Shown here piece by piece: positions 32,032 through 41,880 of a DNA stretch of 64,000 nt. This DNA comes from Lucinisca nassula. Taxonomy: Eukaryota; Mollusca; Bivalvia; Lucinida; Lucinidae. Location of the stretch: assembly GCA_963580285.1 (NCBI GenBank), contig OY757010.1, forward strand, positions 219,561,234-219,625,233. Direction: 5' to 3'. Made by a program: the position numbers and the translations under genes. Under the pieces are notes generated by a model, which saw only the letters and a list, made by a program, of their open reading frames with translations, had not been told where the DNA came from and did not search any database. The stretch's first letter is position 1; every line of letters begins with the position of its first letter.

Positions 32032-33082
32032 ATGGGACGTCTAAGTAACGTTGATCGTCATCGTGCCCTCGGTATTGTTGAAGGTGGGCTTTCATACCGC
32101 CAAGTTGCAGAGCATATGGGTTGGTCGGACACCACGATTGCTCGATTGGTTGAAAGGCACAACGCTACGGGGTCTGTGGACGAACAACAACGCCTTGGAC
32201 GTGAACGTGTTACTACACGTCAGCAGGACCGGTACATTGTTTTGGGTCATTTACGCGACCGATTCAGGACGTCTGTGGAAACTGCCCAGGAGACAGTAGG
32301 AATCCATAACCTATGCGAAAGTGCCTTAACTGTACGGCGGCGTCATCAGGAACGCGGTACTTCTAGCCATAAGACGTATAGAGGAAACGTTTTGACGGCG
32401 GAACGTCGAATAAGTCGCTTTAATTGGTGTCGACAGCGTATCCGATGGACATAACAGCGTTGGCGTGGTGTACTGTTCAGGGACGAATACCGTTTTTGTG
32501 TTGAAGTGTTTGATAGGTGGCGTAAAGTTTAGCGTCGACGTGCGGAACGGTTTCAAGACTGTTGTGTTAAGCAGGTGTCACGTTGGGTGGGGCGGGGGTT
32601 GTGGTAGCATAATGGTGTGGGGAGGGATCTGATGGCGCCACAAAACCAAACACATACTTGTTGATGGCAATTTGACGGCACGTCGCTACATCGATGAAAT
32701 TTTTGAGCCTGGGGTGGTACCGAGTTTTACGCAATAATGGTGGCGTTACGTGCTCATTGTTCCAGGCTTAAGTAAGTTAATTGTGTCGATTCCTGATCTC
32801 TGTTTTGCTTCTACTTTACCATGGACTTTTTCAATCCAAATGGCGTACAAGTTCTTCCTTGGCCTGCGATTTCGCCGGTAATATACACAATTTAGCACCT
32901 TTGGGACCAGCACGGAATACGTGTGTACAGCCGACGTCATCCGCCAGTCAACCTTCAGCAGCTTGCCATGGCGCTAGAGTCAGAATGCGACAACATCACA
33001 CAAGACCAGATACAGCGTTAGATTGGAAGCATAAAGCGTCGATGCCAAGCAACAATGATGCTTATGGTGAACATACCCAGTA
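32032..33082 (+). pseudogene. Tc1/mariner-like DDE transposase, broken
   Basis: ATG 32032 opens an HTH DNA-binding region (MGRLSNVDRHRALGIVEGG, then SYRQVAEHMGWSDTTIARLV) and a second HTH-like stretch, in frame to TAA 32452-32454. The catalytic domain continues in pieces: LFRDEYRF (first Asp, about 32477), IMVWGGI (about 32611), GNLTARRYIDEIFEP (about 32666), LPWPAISP (about 32856) and HLWDQHGIRV (about 32900). Stops and frame shifts lie between them. The region expected to hold the second catalytic Asp is replaced by a ~50-bp PLE 3' end (32769-32820). Tc1-type transposases cut and paste at TA; this copy cannot be active. No terminal inverted repeats were identified. Confidence 0.9.
32769..32820 (+). 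mobile_element. Very short PLE 3' end inside the transposase gene
   Basis: AAGTAAGTTAATTGTGTCG through TTGCTTCTACTTTA matches the last ~50 bp of the PLE 3' block. It interrupts the transposase where the DNAR/second-Asp region should be. Confidence 0.85.
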
Positions 33083-33289
33083 TTAGGATAATGATTTTGA
33101 TTTTTGAGTGTGTGGACTTATTCGAGTCTCCTTATCTCTACAGCCAATGAAATGCTGTAACTCTGTAGTGAGTCTGTGGATATGTTAGTGATAATTCATT
33201 AAACGTGATCAAATGCTTGAAATATTGTGAATCAATTAAAATTTAAGGTTTTGTACTAGTGGTACGTTTTCAGTGAATCTGAGTTTATA

Positions 33290-33660
33290 CTTTCTTGCAC
33301 ACTAGACAAGGAAATTCCGCGATTTTACCCTGGGATAGAAATTAATGTTCTGACCCTGGTGTTTCGACCCAGGAAACTAACATAAATGCGCTTCAATTCT
33401 ATTCAACTGCCGGAACTACTTCCGCACTACTTTTATTTTGTAAACAATATACACGTGCGAGCTGTCAAAACTAACCAGAGGTGTTGTGCAAGTAAAAGAA
33501 TCCAATATGGGGTTCTGTTGTATATGGGCGTTTCCAACCCTCGGGATGACCGTGCTGAGCGGAACCTCGGCGTAGCCTCTGTTCCGCTCAACACGGTCAT
33601 CCCTCGGGTTTGAAACGCTCATCTACAACAGAACCCCATATCAGATTCTTATTATGTTAA
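33290..33660. mobile_element. Foldback F relative
   Basis: Left terminal repeat TTGCACACTAGACAAGGAAA (33295), then a large palindrome of which AATATGGGGTTCTGTTGTA / ACAACAGAACCCCATAT are the outer arms and GAGCGGAACCTCGG / CTCTGTTCCGCTC the centre. The right terminal repeat is missing. Confidence 0.78.
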
Positions 33661-34063
33661 TGTGTAAGATGGAAAATCTATGGTATCACACTACTCCTCA
33701 TTATTTGCTATAATGAAGACTCAGTTTTACACCTTGTTTATTTAGTTTGAAAGTATCGAGCGACAACCTTGACCAGATTGCATACAAATGAGGCCACGTT
33801 AAGAAATGCATCGAGCTGAGTGGTGGGATTAATTTCATTTGTTTACAAGGTAGTATGGGCTTCAAACCTGAATTTCCTATTTAACGAATTATATTTCGAT
33901 GCTGGAAAAACAGTTATCTATTGGTACGGATGGGTACTAATTCTGTAAAATAACATTTTCGATCGTATCTGTATCGCACAAGATGTATTATTATCCACCC
34001 AATGATACCATTATACATCTTTCTTCCAAAAGGAAAGATTTATGTGAACTGTGGTCAAAAGGA
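33661..34063. other. No recognisable feature
   Basis: AT-rich, no credible ORF. Confidence 0.45.
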
Positions 34064-34065
34064 AA

Positions 34066-34106
<41 letters not shown>
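34064..34106 (+). repeat. (AAT)n microsatellite
   Basis: About fourteen AAT units next to a PLE 3' end. Confidence 0.95.
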
Positions 34107-34134
34107 TGAAAAAAGCCTAAAAAGAATAACAACA

Positions 34135-34395
34135 ACAAAACCATTAAAAAACCTAAAATAGAAGTGAAGGCAACGATGAGGAATCGATATACTTAACCCA
34201 CAGCTCCCATCAGAGACAACAAAGGGAAAGAAACACAAACATGAAACAACAGACCCTAATTGACGCCCCAATAGCGAAAGCCAAACGGACAATCACTTTC
34301 CCTCAAAAAGGCCTGTTGGCTATCCGAAACAAAAAAATATATACGATACACACTCAAAGAAACCATTACCGCGGCAGAAGTACCGCCTTAGTTTT
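34135..34395 (-). mobile_element. PLE 3' terminal segment
   Basis: Minus strand from GGCGGTACTTCTGCCGCGG to CCTTCACTTCTATTTTAGG. The last ~49 bp (34133-34181) recur inverted at 34547-34595. Confidence 0.8.
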
Positions 34396-34397
34396 CG

Positions 34398-34712
34398 CTT
34401 GTTTGATTTGAGGTTTAACGTCCCGTCATCACTGTAAAGGTTATTTTGAAGACGTTGCTTCCAATTTTATGGGACTTTTACCCGACATTGAATTGAAATG
34501 ACATCTCAAGCCCTGTTGCCCAATGAAACCAATAGGTTTATAAGCACCTCATCGTTGCTTTCACTTCTATTTTAGGGTTTTTAATGGTTTTGTTGCACCG
34601 CTTTGCCTGGGCAGGCTTGGATCCTCTAAGCGGTGTACCAGTACTCGTGTGCGGGTCGGTTTTAGCTCGGCGTGGAAGTATCATGCAGCCAATATATTTC
34701 TTCGTCATTTCT
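34398..34712 (-). mobile_element. SINE-like repeat S1 with internal templated insertion
   Basis: Starts (reversed tail) TTTGAGGTTTAACGTCCCG. Compared with 2424-2735, about 20 bp in the middle is replaced by 49 bp that is the inverse complement of 34133-34181. Confidence 0.8.
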
Positions 34713-35016
34713 ATATTGTATTTTCCTTAGTTGGGCGACAATCTGGGCCAAGTTGTTGAAAACCTAACGAAGCCGTTAGCTAGTCCGTTATTTATTCTTC
34801 AACCATTCAGTGCCGAAAAGGCCGACAAAAGCTGCTCATTTTTGGGTCGATTCAAAGGTATAAAGGACAAAACCTCTATTAGTGCTGGAGTCGTCGTGAC
34901 TATCACTAATTTGCAGGAATCCACGCAGATTATTTATAGAATTTTATCGCAGTGAGGTCAGCGTGTTTACGCAAAAGTTTAACTGTAAAATCTGGGCTGG
35001 AATCATGGGTTGGGCT

Positions 35017-35160
35017 AGGCAAACAGTGTAGATCCAGATCAGACACCGCAGAACGCGGCGTCTGATCAGGGTCTTCACTGTTTGCTTAGAGTATAGGAAT
35101 TAAAGGGTCAGGCGCCGAAAAACGCAGCGTCTGATCGTGGCCTATACGGTTTGCTTTCAG
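35017..35160. mobile_element. Hairpin MITE cores of the CAAACAGTGTAGA family
   Basis: GCAAACAGTGTAGATCCAG with GTCTTCACTGTTTGC (35017-35083), then a second half-palindrome GCAGCGTCTGATCGTGGCC with GGTTTGC. Outer TTAA ends are not clear here. Confidence 0.7.
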
Positions 35161-35289
35161 TAAATGAGTTTCAGGGTGAAACGAAACAGTCCACGCTCAG
35201 GCCCATTTTTCCTAACTACACCCAGAGACAATCGACCCACCAGTACTCTAAATGCTTTGATTTATTCAGCCATATTGTACTTACCAGAA

Positions 35290-35510
35290 CATTTAAGGGG
35301 AATGGATACACATGGAAGAATGTTCCGCCATTTTACAAAGAGATACAACTTTTGGGACTTCATGTTCACTTTTTTTAATTTCTGTCCTACGGAAAAAGGG
35401 GTCTACTGTTATAGGAAATAATTTCCTCCTTAGGAGCAAAAACATAGGGCACAAAAATACTTTTGAAGGAGTTGCCTCCCCTGAAGGTGTACCCATCCCC
35501 CATTAACGTT
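35290..35510 (+). repeat. Interspersed repeat E
   Basis: Starts AAGGGGAATGGATACAC and contains GGAGCAAAAACATAGGGC and a GAAGGTGTACCCATCCCC end. Related copies at 52582-52860 and 61400-61620, in the other orientation for part of the unit. Confidence 0.55.
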
Positions 35511-36220
35511 TTTAACACCTAGGATTTCATTATCTAACCAGGCACGGACAACCCGACCAAAAATATATACGATTATACGAAAGCAGAGGAACCTCATTAC
35601 TATGACAGTACATGTTTCCTTATATTTTTCTGTCATAAATTTTGCCGCTACAAACTTCCCAGTAAGGGTTAGTGTAAAAGTTAGTATGTGGACTTTTTCA
35701 CTGAAGTACTCAAAATATTTTTTGGAGTATAAATTAGGCTTTTTCATAAATATCTCCATTAATGCGTATCATCTATAACAAAACATTTAAATCCATTGAA
35801 ATCGTTTTTACAACGAGCTTTCGGGTTATAGCGATTGTCGCTATTAAGAGGTATAACTGTAATTTCTAATTTCATGATGGTCATGAATGTATACCAGAAA
35901 GCTGAAAACGGCCCAAACCATAAATTCTCTTTGACAATCTTTGGTGTCGGTTCCGTTAGTTTTCTTCGGGGTGGTTTGGTGAGGCGAAGGTTTCCCGAAT
36001 CTTGCGCCACTGGGGCGTCCCGCTGATATTTGTTAACAGTCGGACAAGACCTGCTGTATTAGCGAATGTTGTTATTTCTTCTGTTTCTACACTTCTATTC
36101 ATTTAACTGTTTCTCTCCTGTCTCACTTTTGTTTCCTTTTCTTTCTCGTATCTACTTTCTCTGTTTCTCTCTCGGAGATGACACAACATGACCCTCAAGG
36201 GTTAACGTGTCGTTAAATCC
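35511..36220. other. No recognisable feature
   Basis: A few 60-110 codon frames on both strands without domains; judged chance. Confidence 0.45.
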
Positions 36221-36221
36221 A

Positions 36222-36515
36222 TGACTTCCCCGCCCATTGGGGCTTGAAGAAATAGTTGGGCTGCATGTATGATGCTTCCACGCAAAGCTGAAACCAACCG
36301 CACACGAGTACTGGTAAACTGCCTAGAGGATCTAAGCCTGCCCAGTCAAAGCGGTGTGAGTCGGACCGTCCATGTTTATAAACCATATTGGTTTCATTGG
36401 GCGATAGGGCTTGAGATGTCATTTCATCTCATTGTCGGATGAAACAAAATTGGAAGCAACGTCTCCAAAATGACCTATTCAGTGTTGACGGGGATGTTAA
36501 ACCTCAAACGAACCT
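36222..36515 (+). mobile_element. SINE-like repeat, family S1
   Basis: CCCGCCCATTGGGGCTTGAA at the start and the tail TGACGGGGATGTTAAACCTC at the end. Confidence 0.78.
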
Positions 36516-37120
36516 TTCACAATGCTTTGAGTACGGTGGTCATGCTATGTTGAAAATTCCTTGATGTCATTTAATGGTATTTATTTATACGCTCGAAGAA
36601 ATGTACTCTCTATTCTTTATTACAGCACAGAAAATTAGAATTCTAAAAGCATTCCGTTGGCGTTATTAACAGGGACAAGAACTAGAATTTGTATCGGTTT
36701 TCTCTTCGGCAGCAATGATAGTTGTTTAATAATGGTAATTTTCTCTCCACAGAAACTGCTAACTTGCATTTTTCTTCCTTCTCACGAACCTAAGTGACAG
36801 TCTGACCCATCCAAAGATCTGGTATACGCCAAATTAGCCTTATAAATCATTATTTAGCCGTATTGCCTCGCGAAACAAATCTCTGGAGTAATATTAGGGC
36901 TATGTTTGGTCTTTTTCGAAAATTGCTGTGTGGTTTGATTATCTGTCTTTCCAGCAGATGGCCTACTAGATATCCTTAGTACTTTATCTCGGTTATCTTC
37001 GATGTTTTTTTTCAAGGTTTCATAGTGTATTTCCAAAGAAGACGTTGGCACCTTGTTTATGATTCTAATAGTTCATTTTTGCATTTGTTTTTATTTTGGG
37101 TAGCCGTTTGGCCATTTTCT
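36516..37120. other. No recognisable feature
   Basis: AT-rich; nothing assigned. Confidence 0.45.
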
Positions 37121-37124
37121 TTGT

Positions 37125-37315
37125 TAGCTTGAATTGGGGTTTATCGTCACCAGCAACACTATTTGGGTCATTTTGGAGAACTTGCTTCCAATTGTGTGGG
37201 ACTTTAACCCAACACTGAGATGAAATGACATCATAAGCCCTGGTGCCAAATGAAACCAAAAGGCTTCTATCTATTAGACGGTCTGACTCAATCCACTTTG
37301 CCTGGACAGGCTAGT
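37125..37315 (-). mobile_element. SINE-like repeat, family S1, truncated
   Basis: Reversed tail near TTGGGGTTTATCGTCACCAG, then GAGAACTTGCTTCCAATTG; ends at CCTGGACAGGCTAG, where the hammerhead-family fragment starts. Confidence 0.65.
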
Positions 37316-37358
37316 TTTGTGGTGTATTCTTTGCCTTTTTTTATAGAACATATTTAGT
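37316..37358 (+). mobile_element. Fragment of the hammerhead-bearing repeat
   Basis: GTGGTGTATTCTTTGCC and TTTTATAGAACATATTTAG match 5270-5320 and 5041-5058. The ribozyme itself is absent. It is joined within ~15 bp to PLE 3' UTR sequence. Confidence 0.65.
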
Positions 37359-37369
37359 CCTAAGCGTTT

Positions 37370-37850
37370 TTAACTGTTGGTTTTCTATTGCTAACTGCTG
37401 CATGTTCTTTTGCTCCAGCAAATCATTGGTTTCTTGATGTCGAATCCTCACCGTTGTTACATCCCTGTTGTGTTTGTTTGATTTTTGTGTTCTCGGAGAT
37501 GACTGAACGATTGTTTGTCTAAATCGCGACGGAAGTAAGGGCGAGAATAGCGGCCTCGTACCGCCCCCCCCCCCCCCGCGCAAGTGGAATTCGTTTCACT
37601 GACTGTTCCAAGGCGGTTCTTCTGTCGCGGTTTATTTTTGTTATGGCGTGTCTTATATCGCTTATATTGTTTGTTTTGGATAGCCAATTGGCCATTTTGT
37701 GGGAAAGTAACTGTCATTTTTGCTTTCCGCTATTGGTGTTTCTATTGGGGTCTAGTTATTTCATGTTTGTGTTTCTTTCCCTTTGATGTCTCTGATGGGA
37801 GGTGTGGGTTTATTGTATCATTCCTGTCATTGCCTTGACTTCTATGTTAA
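37370..37850 (+). mobile_element. PLE 3' UTR and terminus
   Basis: AACTGTTGGTTTTCTATTGC to GACTTCTATGTT, collinear with 14035-14524. A run of ~14 C (37563-37576) has expanded inside the AAGCCCCCCAGTGG motif. Confidence 0.82.
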
Positions 37851-38079
37851 CAGTACTCGTGTGGTCAGTTTTAGCTCTGCGTGGAAGCACCATGCTGCCC
37901 AATCTATTTCTCCAAACCCCGATGGGCGGGGGCGCGTTGGCCATTTTGTGAGAAAGTGACTGTCCGTTTGTCTTTCCGCTTATGACCTTTTCATTATGAT
38001 GCAGTTATTATATGTTGGTGGTACTTTCCCTTGGTGTTCTTGTTTGGGAGGTGTGAGGTAATTATGTCTATTCCTGATG

Positions 38080-38175
38080 TTATTTGAAGATGAATTATTA
38101 ACTGCTTATTGTCTTAGTCAGGGTTATCGAAATCATAAAAATAGAAATGAAAGCAATGATCAGGAATCAAAACAA
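38080..38175. mobile_element. PLE RT scrap fused tail-to-tail with a PLE 3' end
   Basis: Plus strand GAATTATTAACTGC...AGTCAGGGTTATCG (RT codons as at 13585-13615) runs directly into AAATAGAAATGAAAGCAATG, the reverse complement of the PLE 3' terminus. Confidence 0.7.
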
Positions 38176-38248
38176 TCATCCAAGACACCAACGTGAATAT
38201 GTTATTTTACCTTAGCTAAGTGGGTCTTGCCGCTATGAAAATCTTTAT

Positions 38249-38311
38249 ATCTCAGACTCTATAACGGCTCCGGATCTTCTGAAGACTTTAGTTTCTCAAA
38301 ACGGGACTTAG
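38249..38311 (+). pseudogene. C-terminal scrap of a PLE RT next to hammerhead repeats
   Basis: Twenty sense codons and TAG: ISDSITAPDLL then KTLVSQNGT. The SDS-TAP part matches the C-terminus of the RT at 13926-13953 (SDSMTAP), but this lineage has a longer tail. Two hammerhead-bearing monomers follow within about 20 bp. This is the clearest physical link between PLE coding sequence and the ribozyme repeats in the window. It is too short to be functional. Confidence 0.65.
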
Positions 38312-38476
38312 TGAATTCCATGATTATAAAGGATTATCCTTCTTGCAACATATTTTATTTCGCTACAGCTGGTGTTAAGGGTATGTGTGGCGGCCGTGAA
38401 AAGTCTCATAGTGTAGATTGTATTTTCTAGTCCTTTTGGATCATTGATTCCGATGTGGAATTTCGAAAATATTTGC

Positions 38477-38523
38477 GGGACACTGATGATGCTAAATTGA
38501 CCGATACTAGTTTAGTCTGGCAA
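38477..38523 (+). ncRNA. Decayed hammerhead ribozyme, monomer 1
   Basis: GGGACA then intact CTGATGA (38483-38489), but stem II partners are disrupted and the GAAA box reads GATA; stem III CTAGTTTAG and TC remain. Not expected to cleave. Confidence 0.8.
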
Positions 38524-38739
38524 AAAAGAAAAAAAACAACACTACACATTTCTTTTGTGCATTGTATTCTATGATTCCAAGGATTACCCTTCTTGGAATA
38601 TATTAAACGTCGCTACACTTAGTGTTAAGGGAATGCGTCGCGGCCGTAAAATGTTTCCATGCTCTTCATCATAGTGCAGATTATATTTTCTAGCCCTTTT
38701 GGACGATTTATTCCACTGTGGAATATTGAAAATATTTGA

Positions 38740-38785
38740 GGGTCGATGATGAGGCCTAATTTGCCAAAACTAGCTAGTCTGGCCC
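38740..38785 (+). ncRNA. Decayed hammerhead ribozyme, monomer 2
   Basis: Stem I (GGGTC / TGGCCC) and stem III CTAGCTAGTC are kept, but the core reads ATGATGA and the GAAA box AAAA. Two invariant positions are lost, so it is presumed inactive. Confidence 0.83.
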
Positions 38786-38889
38786 AGAAAAGCTTGCACA
38801 CTCCGAAGTTTTCATTTCTGTAGTGTACGCCATGAGTCAAATGGATTTCCCTTCTTGGAAGATCTTAAAACTACAAATTTTATCAGAAG

Positions 38890-38965
38890 AATAACAGAGT
38901 AGAAGTGAAGGCAATGATCAGCAATATATTCAATTATCTAACACTTCCCATCCAAGACAAAAAAG
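38890..38965 (-). mobile_element. PLE 3' terminus, short
   Basis: AGTAGAAGTGAAGGCAATGA followed by the reversed terminal block, directly beyond the hammerhead tandem. Confidence 0.7.
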
Positions 38966-39354
38966 GAATAAAGCACCCACAAAACAGTGTTCTCAGCAAA
39001 ATATCGGGTGTATGAACAAAGGACAGCTTTAGAAGTCCCTGGCTTATATGACTGAAAATGAAAACAACAATAACAACAAAAATAAAAAATGAAATATTAT
39101 ACTCATTTGTTTATTTGGTATAATAGTTTTTCTTCGTGTCGAAAATTGTTTCAGGCAAACGCGCTCTTCTAAATATTTGGAAGAATTTGAGGCGTGTCTA
39201 CCAGTCCATGACATTAGGAAAACATGTGCATGTGAAATAATGGCGTCCAACATAGTGTCAGCAATGACAAGTTTTAGGTACACGTAGTTAAATCTTCTTT
39301 ATGGCTGCTTTCAACACAAATAGTGTATGTTTTTGAGAAAAAAGGAAAACAAAG
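38966..39354. other. No recognisable feature
   Basis: Short frames only. Confidence 0.4.
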
Positions 39355-39435
39355 TTTACCGCAGTAAACCCCACTTTTCTATAAAAAGTGAGGTTTAGAG
39401 GGGTCTTCGTTTCACGGACCTGTTATCATGATGAG
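39355..39435. mobile_element. MITE fragment, right terminus variant
   Basis: TTACCGCAGTAAACCCCAC and GTGAGGTTTAGAGGGGTC with the end TTTCACGGACCTGTTATCAT, the same end variant as 1-45. Confidence 0.6.
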
Positions 39436-39471
39436 ATGAAAACCAGTGAAAATCCCACATTATATGGGGAA

Positions 39472-39752
39472 GACATAACGACAACACGTCTCTAAAATTT
39501 CGACCCCCTTAAACCCCACTTTTATACAGTAAAACTGTGGTTTTCAGGGGTATACGACATTATTTATGTTATTTCTGCCTAAAATCATAGATTGTGGGTA
39601 CTCGTTAGAACCGCCTCATCGAGGCGGTTCTAACAAGTTCCCACAATCTATGTTTATAGCTGAAATAAGAACAATATCTAAATGTTTCATGTGAAATTGT
39701 TCATTTTTACAATAAAAAATGTTCAATGTATTTGAATAGGCGTGTTTTCGTT
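39472..39752. mobile_element. Two-hairpin MITE, nearly complete
   Basis: CATAACGACAACACGTC at the left and GGCGTGTTTTCGTTATG at the right; both hairpins present (CCCCCTTAAACCCCACTTT; GAACCGCCTCATCGAGGCGG). Confidence 0.87.
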
Positions 39753-40014
39753 ATGAGGGGATAGAGTATCTTTCTGAGTCTTGTTCTAAATCATAGATAG
39801 AAAGACGCGGTTCTTACCAGTACTAACAATCTATGTTTGAGGCGGTAATATGATAAATATTACAGCTTTTTATCAGAAAAAGGCCATGTTTATAGCCATG
39901 AACATATGTGTGCTATTTATAAGGGCTTTGCTTCCAGCACTTTTACGTCGGTAATGGCCATAGATAATTGTGCTCTTCCGTTTGACGTGAGTGAACTGCA
40001 AACTTTTTTTCTTT

Positions 40015-40527
40015 CAAAGTAGAAGTGGAGGCAATGATCGGGAATCGATACAATAACCCACAGCTCCTATCAGAGACACCAAAGAGAAAGAAACACAAAC
40101 ATAAAACAACAAACCCTAATGGAAACATCAATAGCGGAAAGCCAAAAGGACAGTTACTTTCCCACAAAATGGCCAATAGGGTATCCAAAATAAAATAATA
40201 TAAGCGACACAAACGCCCAAAGACAAACCATAACAAAAATAAAACGCGACAGAAGAACCGCATTGGAACGGTCAGCGGAAACGAATTCAACTGGGGGGCT
40301 TAAATCGATTTTACGTGGCCACAGTCCTCGCCCTTACTTCCGTCGCCATTAAGACAAATAACTTGTTCAGTCCGCATGAAGGCCTCATCAAAACTCATCA
40401 GTGCAACATCTCCGTGAACACAAAACTCAAACAGCCACGGAGATGAAACAACGGTGAGGACTCAACAGAAAGAAACCACTGAAATGCTGGAGCAAAGGAA
40501 AACCAACAGTTAGACTCCGATGGCAAG
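40015..40527 (-). mobile_element. PLE 3' UTR and terminus
   Basis: Minus-strand collinear copy of 14035-14524 starting at AACTGTTGGTTTTCC near 40515 and ending CTCCACTTCTACTTTG near 40015. The hydrophobic 115-codon frame inside is a by-product of the terminal block. Confidence 0.85.
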
Positions 40528-41120
40528 TTGCTGTTACCTCCCTTTCACCGATAAAACATAATACTGTGCGAAGTGCCTAGTCATCAATACTATATCGAAC
40601 CCATACACCTTACAAAGTCCTATATTCTTCTGTGGAAGTTGTTTGACCTGCGTCCAAGATTATTTATCATACGGTATTTTCAGTTATGTGTCTTATATGT
40701 ATCTTCATGCAATACGAGCTCAACCATCCTGTGTACTACTCAATTTTAGATTTTGTGCAAAGTGAATGGCACACCGATATCTATAATTCTAAAATACACA
40801 GTTGATCTTTCTGCGGGCTTAGAGAATGTGCGTAAACTCCGGGTCAGTTTTCTGCTACCTCCACAAGCGGCCGTTCATTGGCAGTTTCGTATATGTTCAT
40901 TGGAGTTTTGTGGTGTCGCTGCATGTATTGTCTGGTTCAGTTGTTGAAAGCAGCCTTGTTATTAGTCAAATTTGAAACTGTTCTAGAACGTACAATATAT
41001 AATGTTTTGGTATTTTTGCTGAAAAATATGAGCAGCTGCTAACTTTTTTTCTGCAAACCATAGGTATATTTGCCACATCGAATGATCAAAGGTTAACGAT
41101 GTGTTAACTAATGATCTCGT
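40528..41120. other. No recognisable feature
   Basis: No credible ORF or repeat match. Confidence 0.45.
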
Positions 41121-41124
41121 TAGC

Positions 41125-41495
41125 TTTGTGCGGTCTGAAGAAATTATTTGTCTAAATCGCGACGGAAATAAGGGCGCGGATTGTGGCCTCGCACAAATTA
41201 TAAAAGCCCCCAGCTGGAGATCGTTTCACTGGCCGTTCCAGGCCGGTTCTCTTCTGTCGCGGTTTATTTTTGTTATGGCTTGTCTTTGAGCGTGTGTATC
41301 GCTTATATTATTTTGTTTTGGATAGCCAATAGGCCATTTTTTGAAAAAGGAACTGTCCTTTTGGCGTTCTGCTATTGATGTTTCCATTAGGGTCTAGCTA
41401 TTTAATGTTCGTGTTTCTTTCCCTTTGCTGTCTCTGATGGGAGCTGTGTGTTACTTGTGTCGGTTCCTGGCCATTGCCTTCACTTCTATTTTGAT
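41125..41495 (+). mobile_element. PLE 3' UTR and terminus
   Basis: Begins TGTGCGGTCTGAAGAAATTA and ends CCTTCACTTCTATTTT. The GTTCCAGGCCGGTTC block is slightly rearranged. Confidence 0.82.
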
Positions 41496-41559
41496 CAACT
41501 GGACCCAAAATTGCATTAACGTTTTCTTTCGGCGGGTTGAAATGGCTGTTTTATTGACC

Positions 41560-41880
41560 ATGGATGTTCCTGATTAACACAGAGGATCTTACCTGAGTGT
41601 TCGTGTATTATTGAATATTTTATTTAATAATACATGGACACAAAGGCAGATTCTATTTATCATAATGACATTTGAAACGAATATTTTATTCACTATTGTT
41701 AATAAAAATGTCAATATTCCAACATTAGCAAAAGCGACGTCGTTAAGGACGTCGTACATGTAACTTATGACGTCGTACGTGTAATGTTATCGGACATACC
41801 TAACTAATTTGCATATTTAATAAACCAGTAGATTATGGTTATTACATTCAGACGCGATATCCTATCTTAGCTTTTCTTTC
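41560..41880 (-). repeat. Inverted-repeat element D, opposite orientation
   Basis: Shares TAACTAATTTGCATATTTA and the GTATTATT..AATAATAC arms with 16470-16910, reversed; contains GACGTCGT repeats. Confidence 0.6.

Larger units (their letters stand above)
29160..32226 (+). repeat. Tandem duplicate B (~3.07 kb)
   Basis: Second copy of the segment at 25884-29151. It joins at its right end to the rest of the transposase gene, so B retains the original context and A is the added copy, or both came from an unequal exchange. It has CACTATCAGC duplicated near 29931-29950, another small difference. Confidence 0.93.
38312..38870 (+). mobile_element. Tandem pair of hammerhead-bearing (retrozyme-like) monomers
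   Basis: AAGGATTATCCTTCTTG (38329) and AAGGATTACCCTTCTTGG (38579) start two tandem monomers 250 bp apart; a third start appears near 38838. Each has GTTAAGGG..GCGGCCGTAAAA, a TAGTGCAGATTATATTTTCT-type block and a decayed hammerhead. The same unit is at 5026-5314. Confidence 0.85.

Noticed and set aside
35430..36026. Frames of 60-109 codons on both strands
   Set aside because: Mutually overlapping, AT-driven, without motifs.
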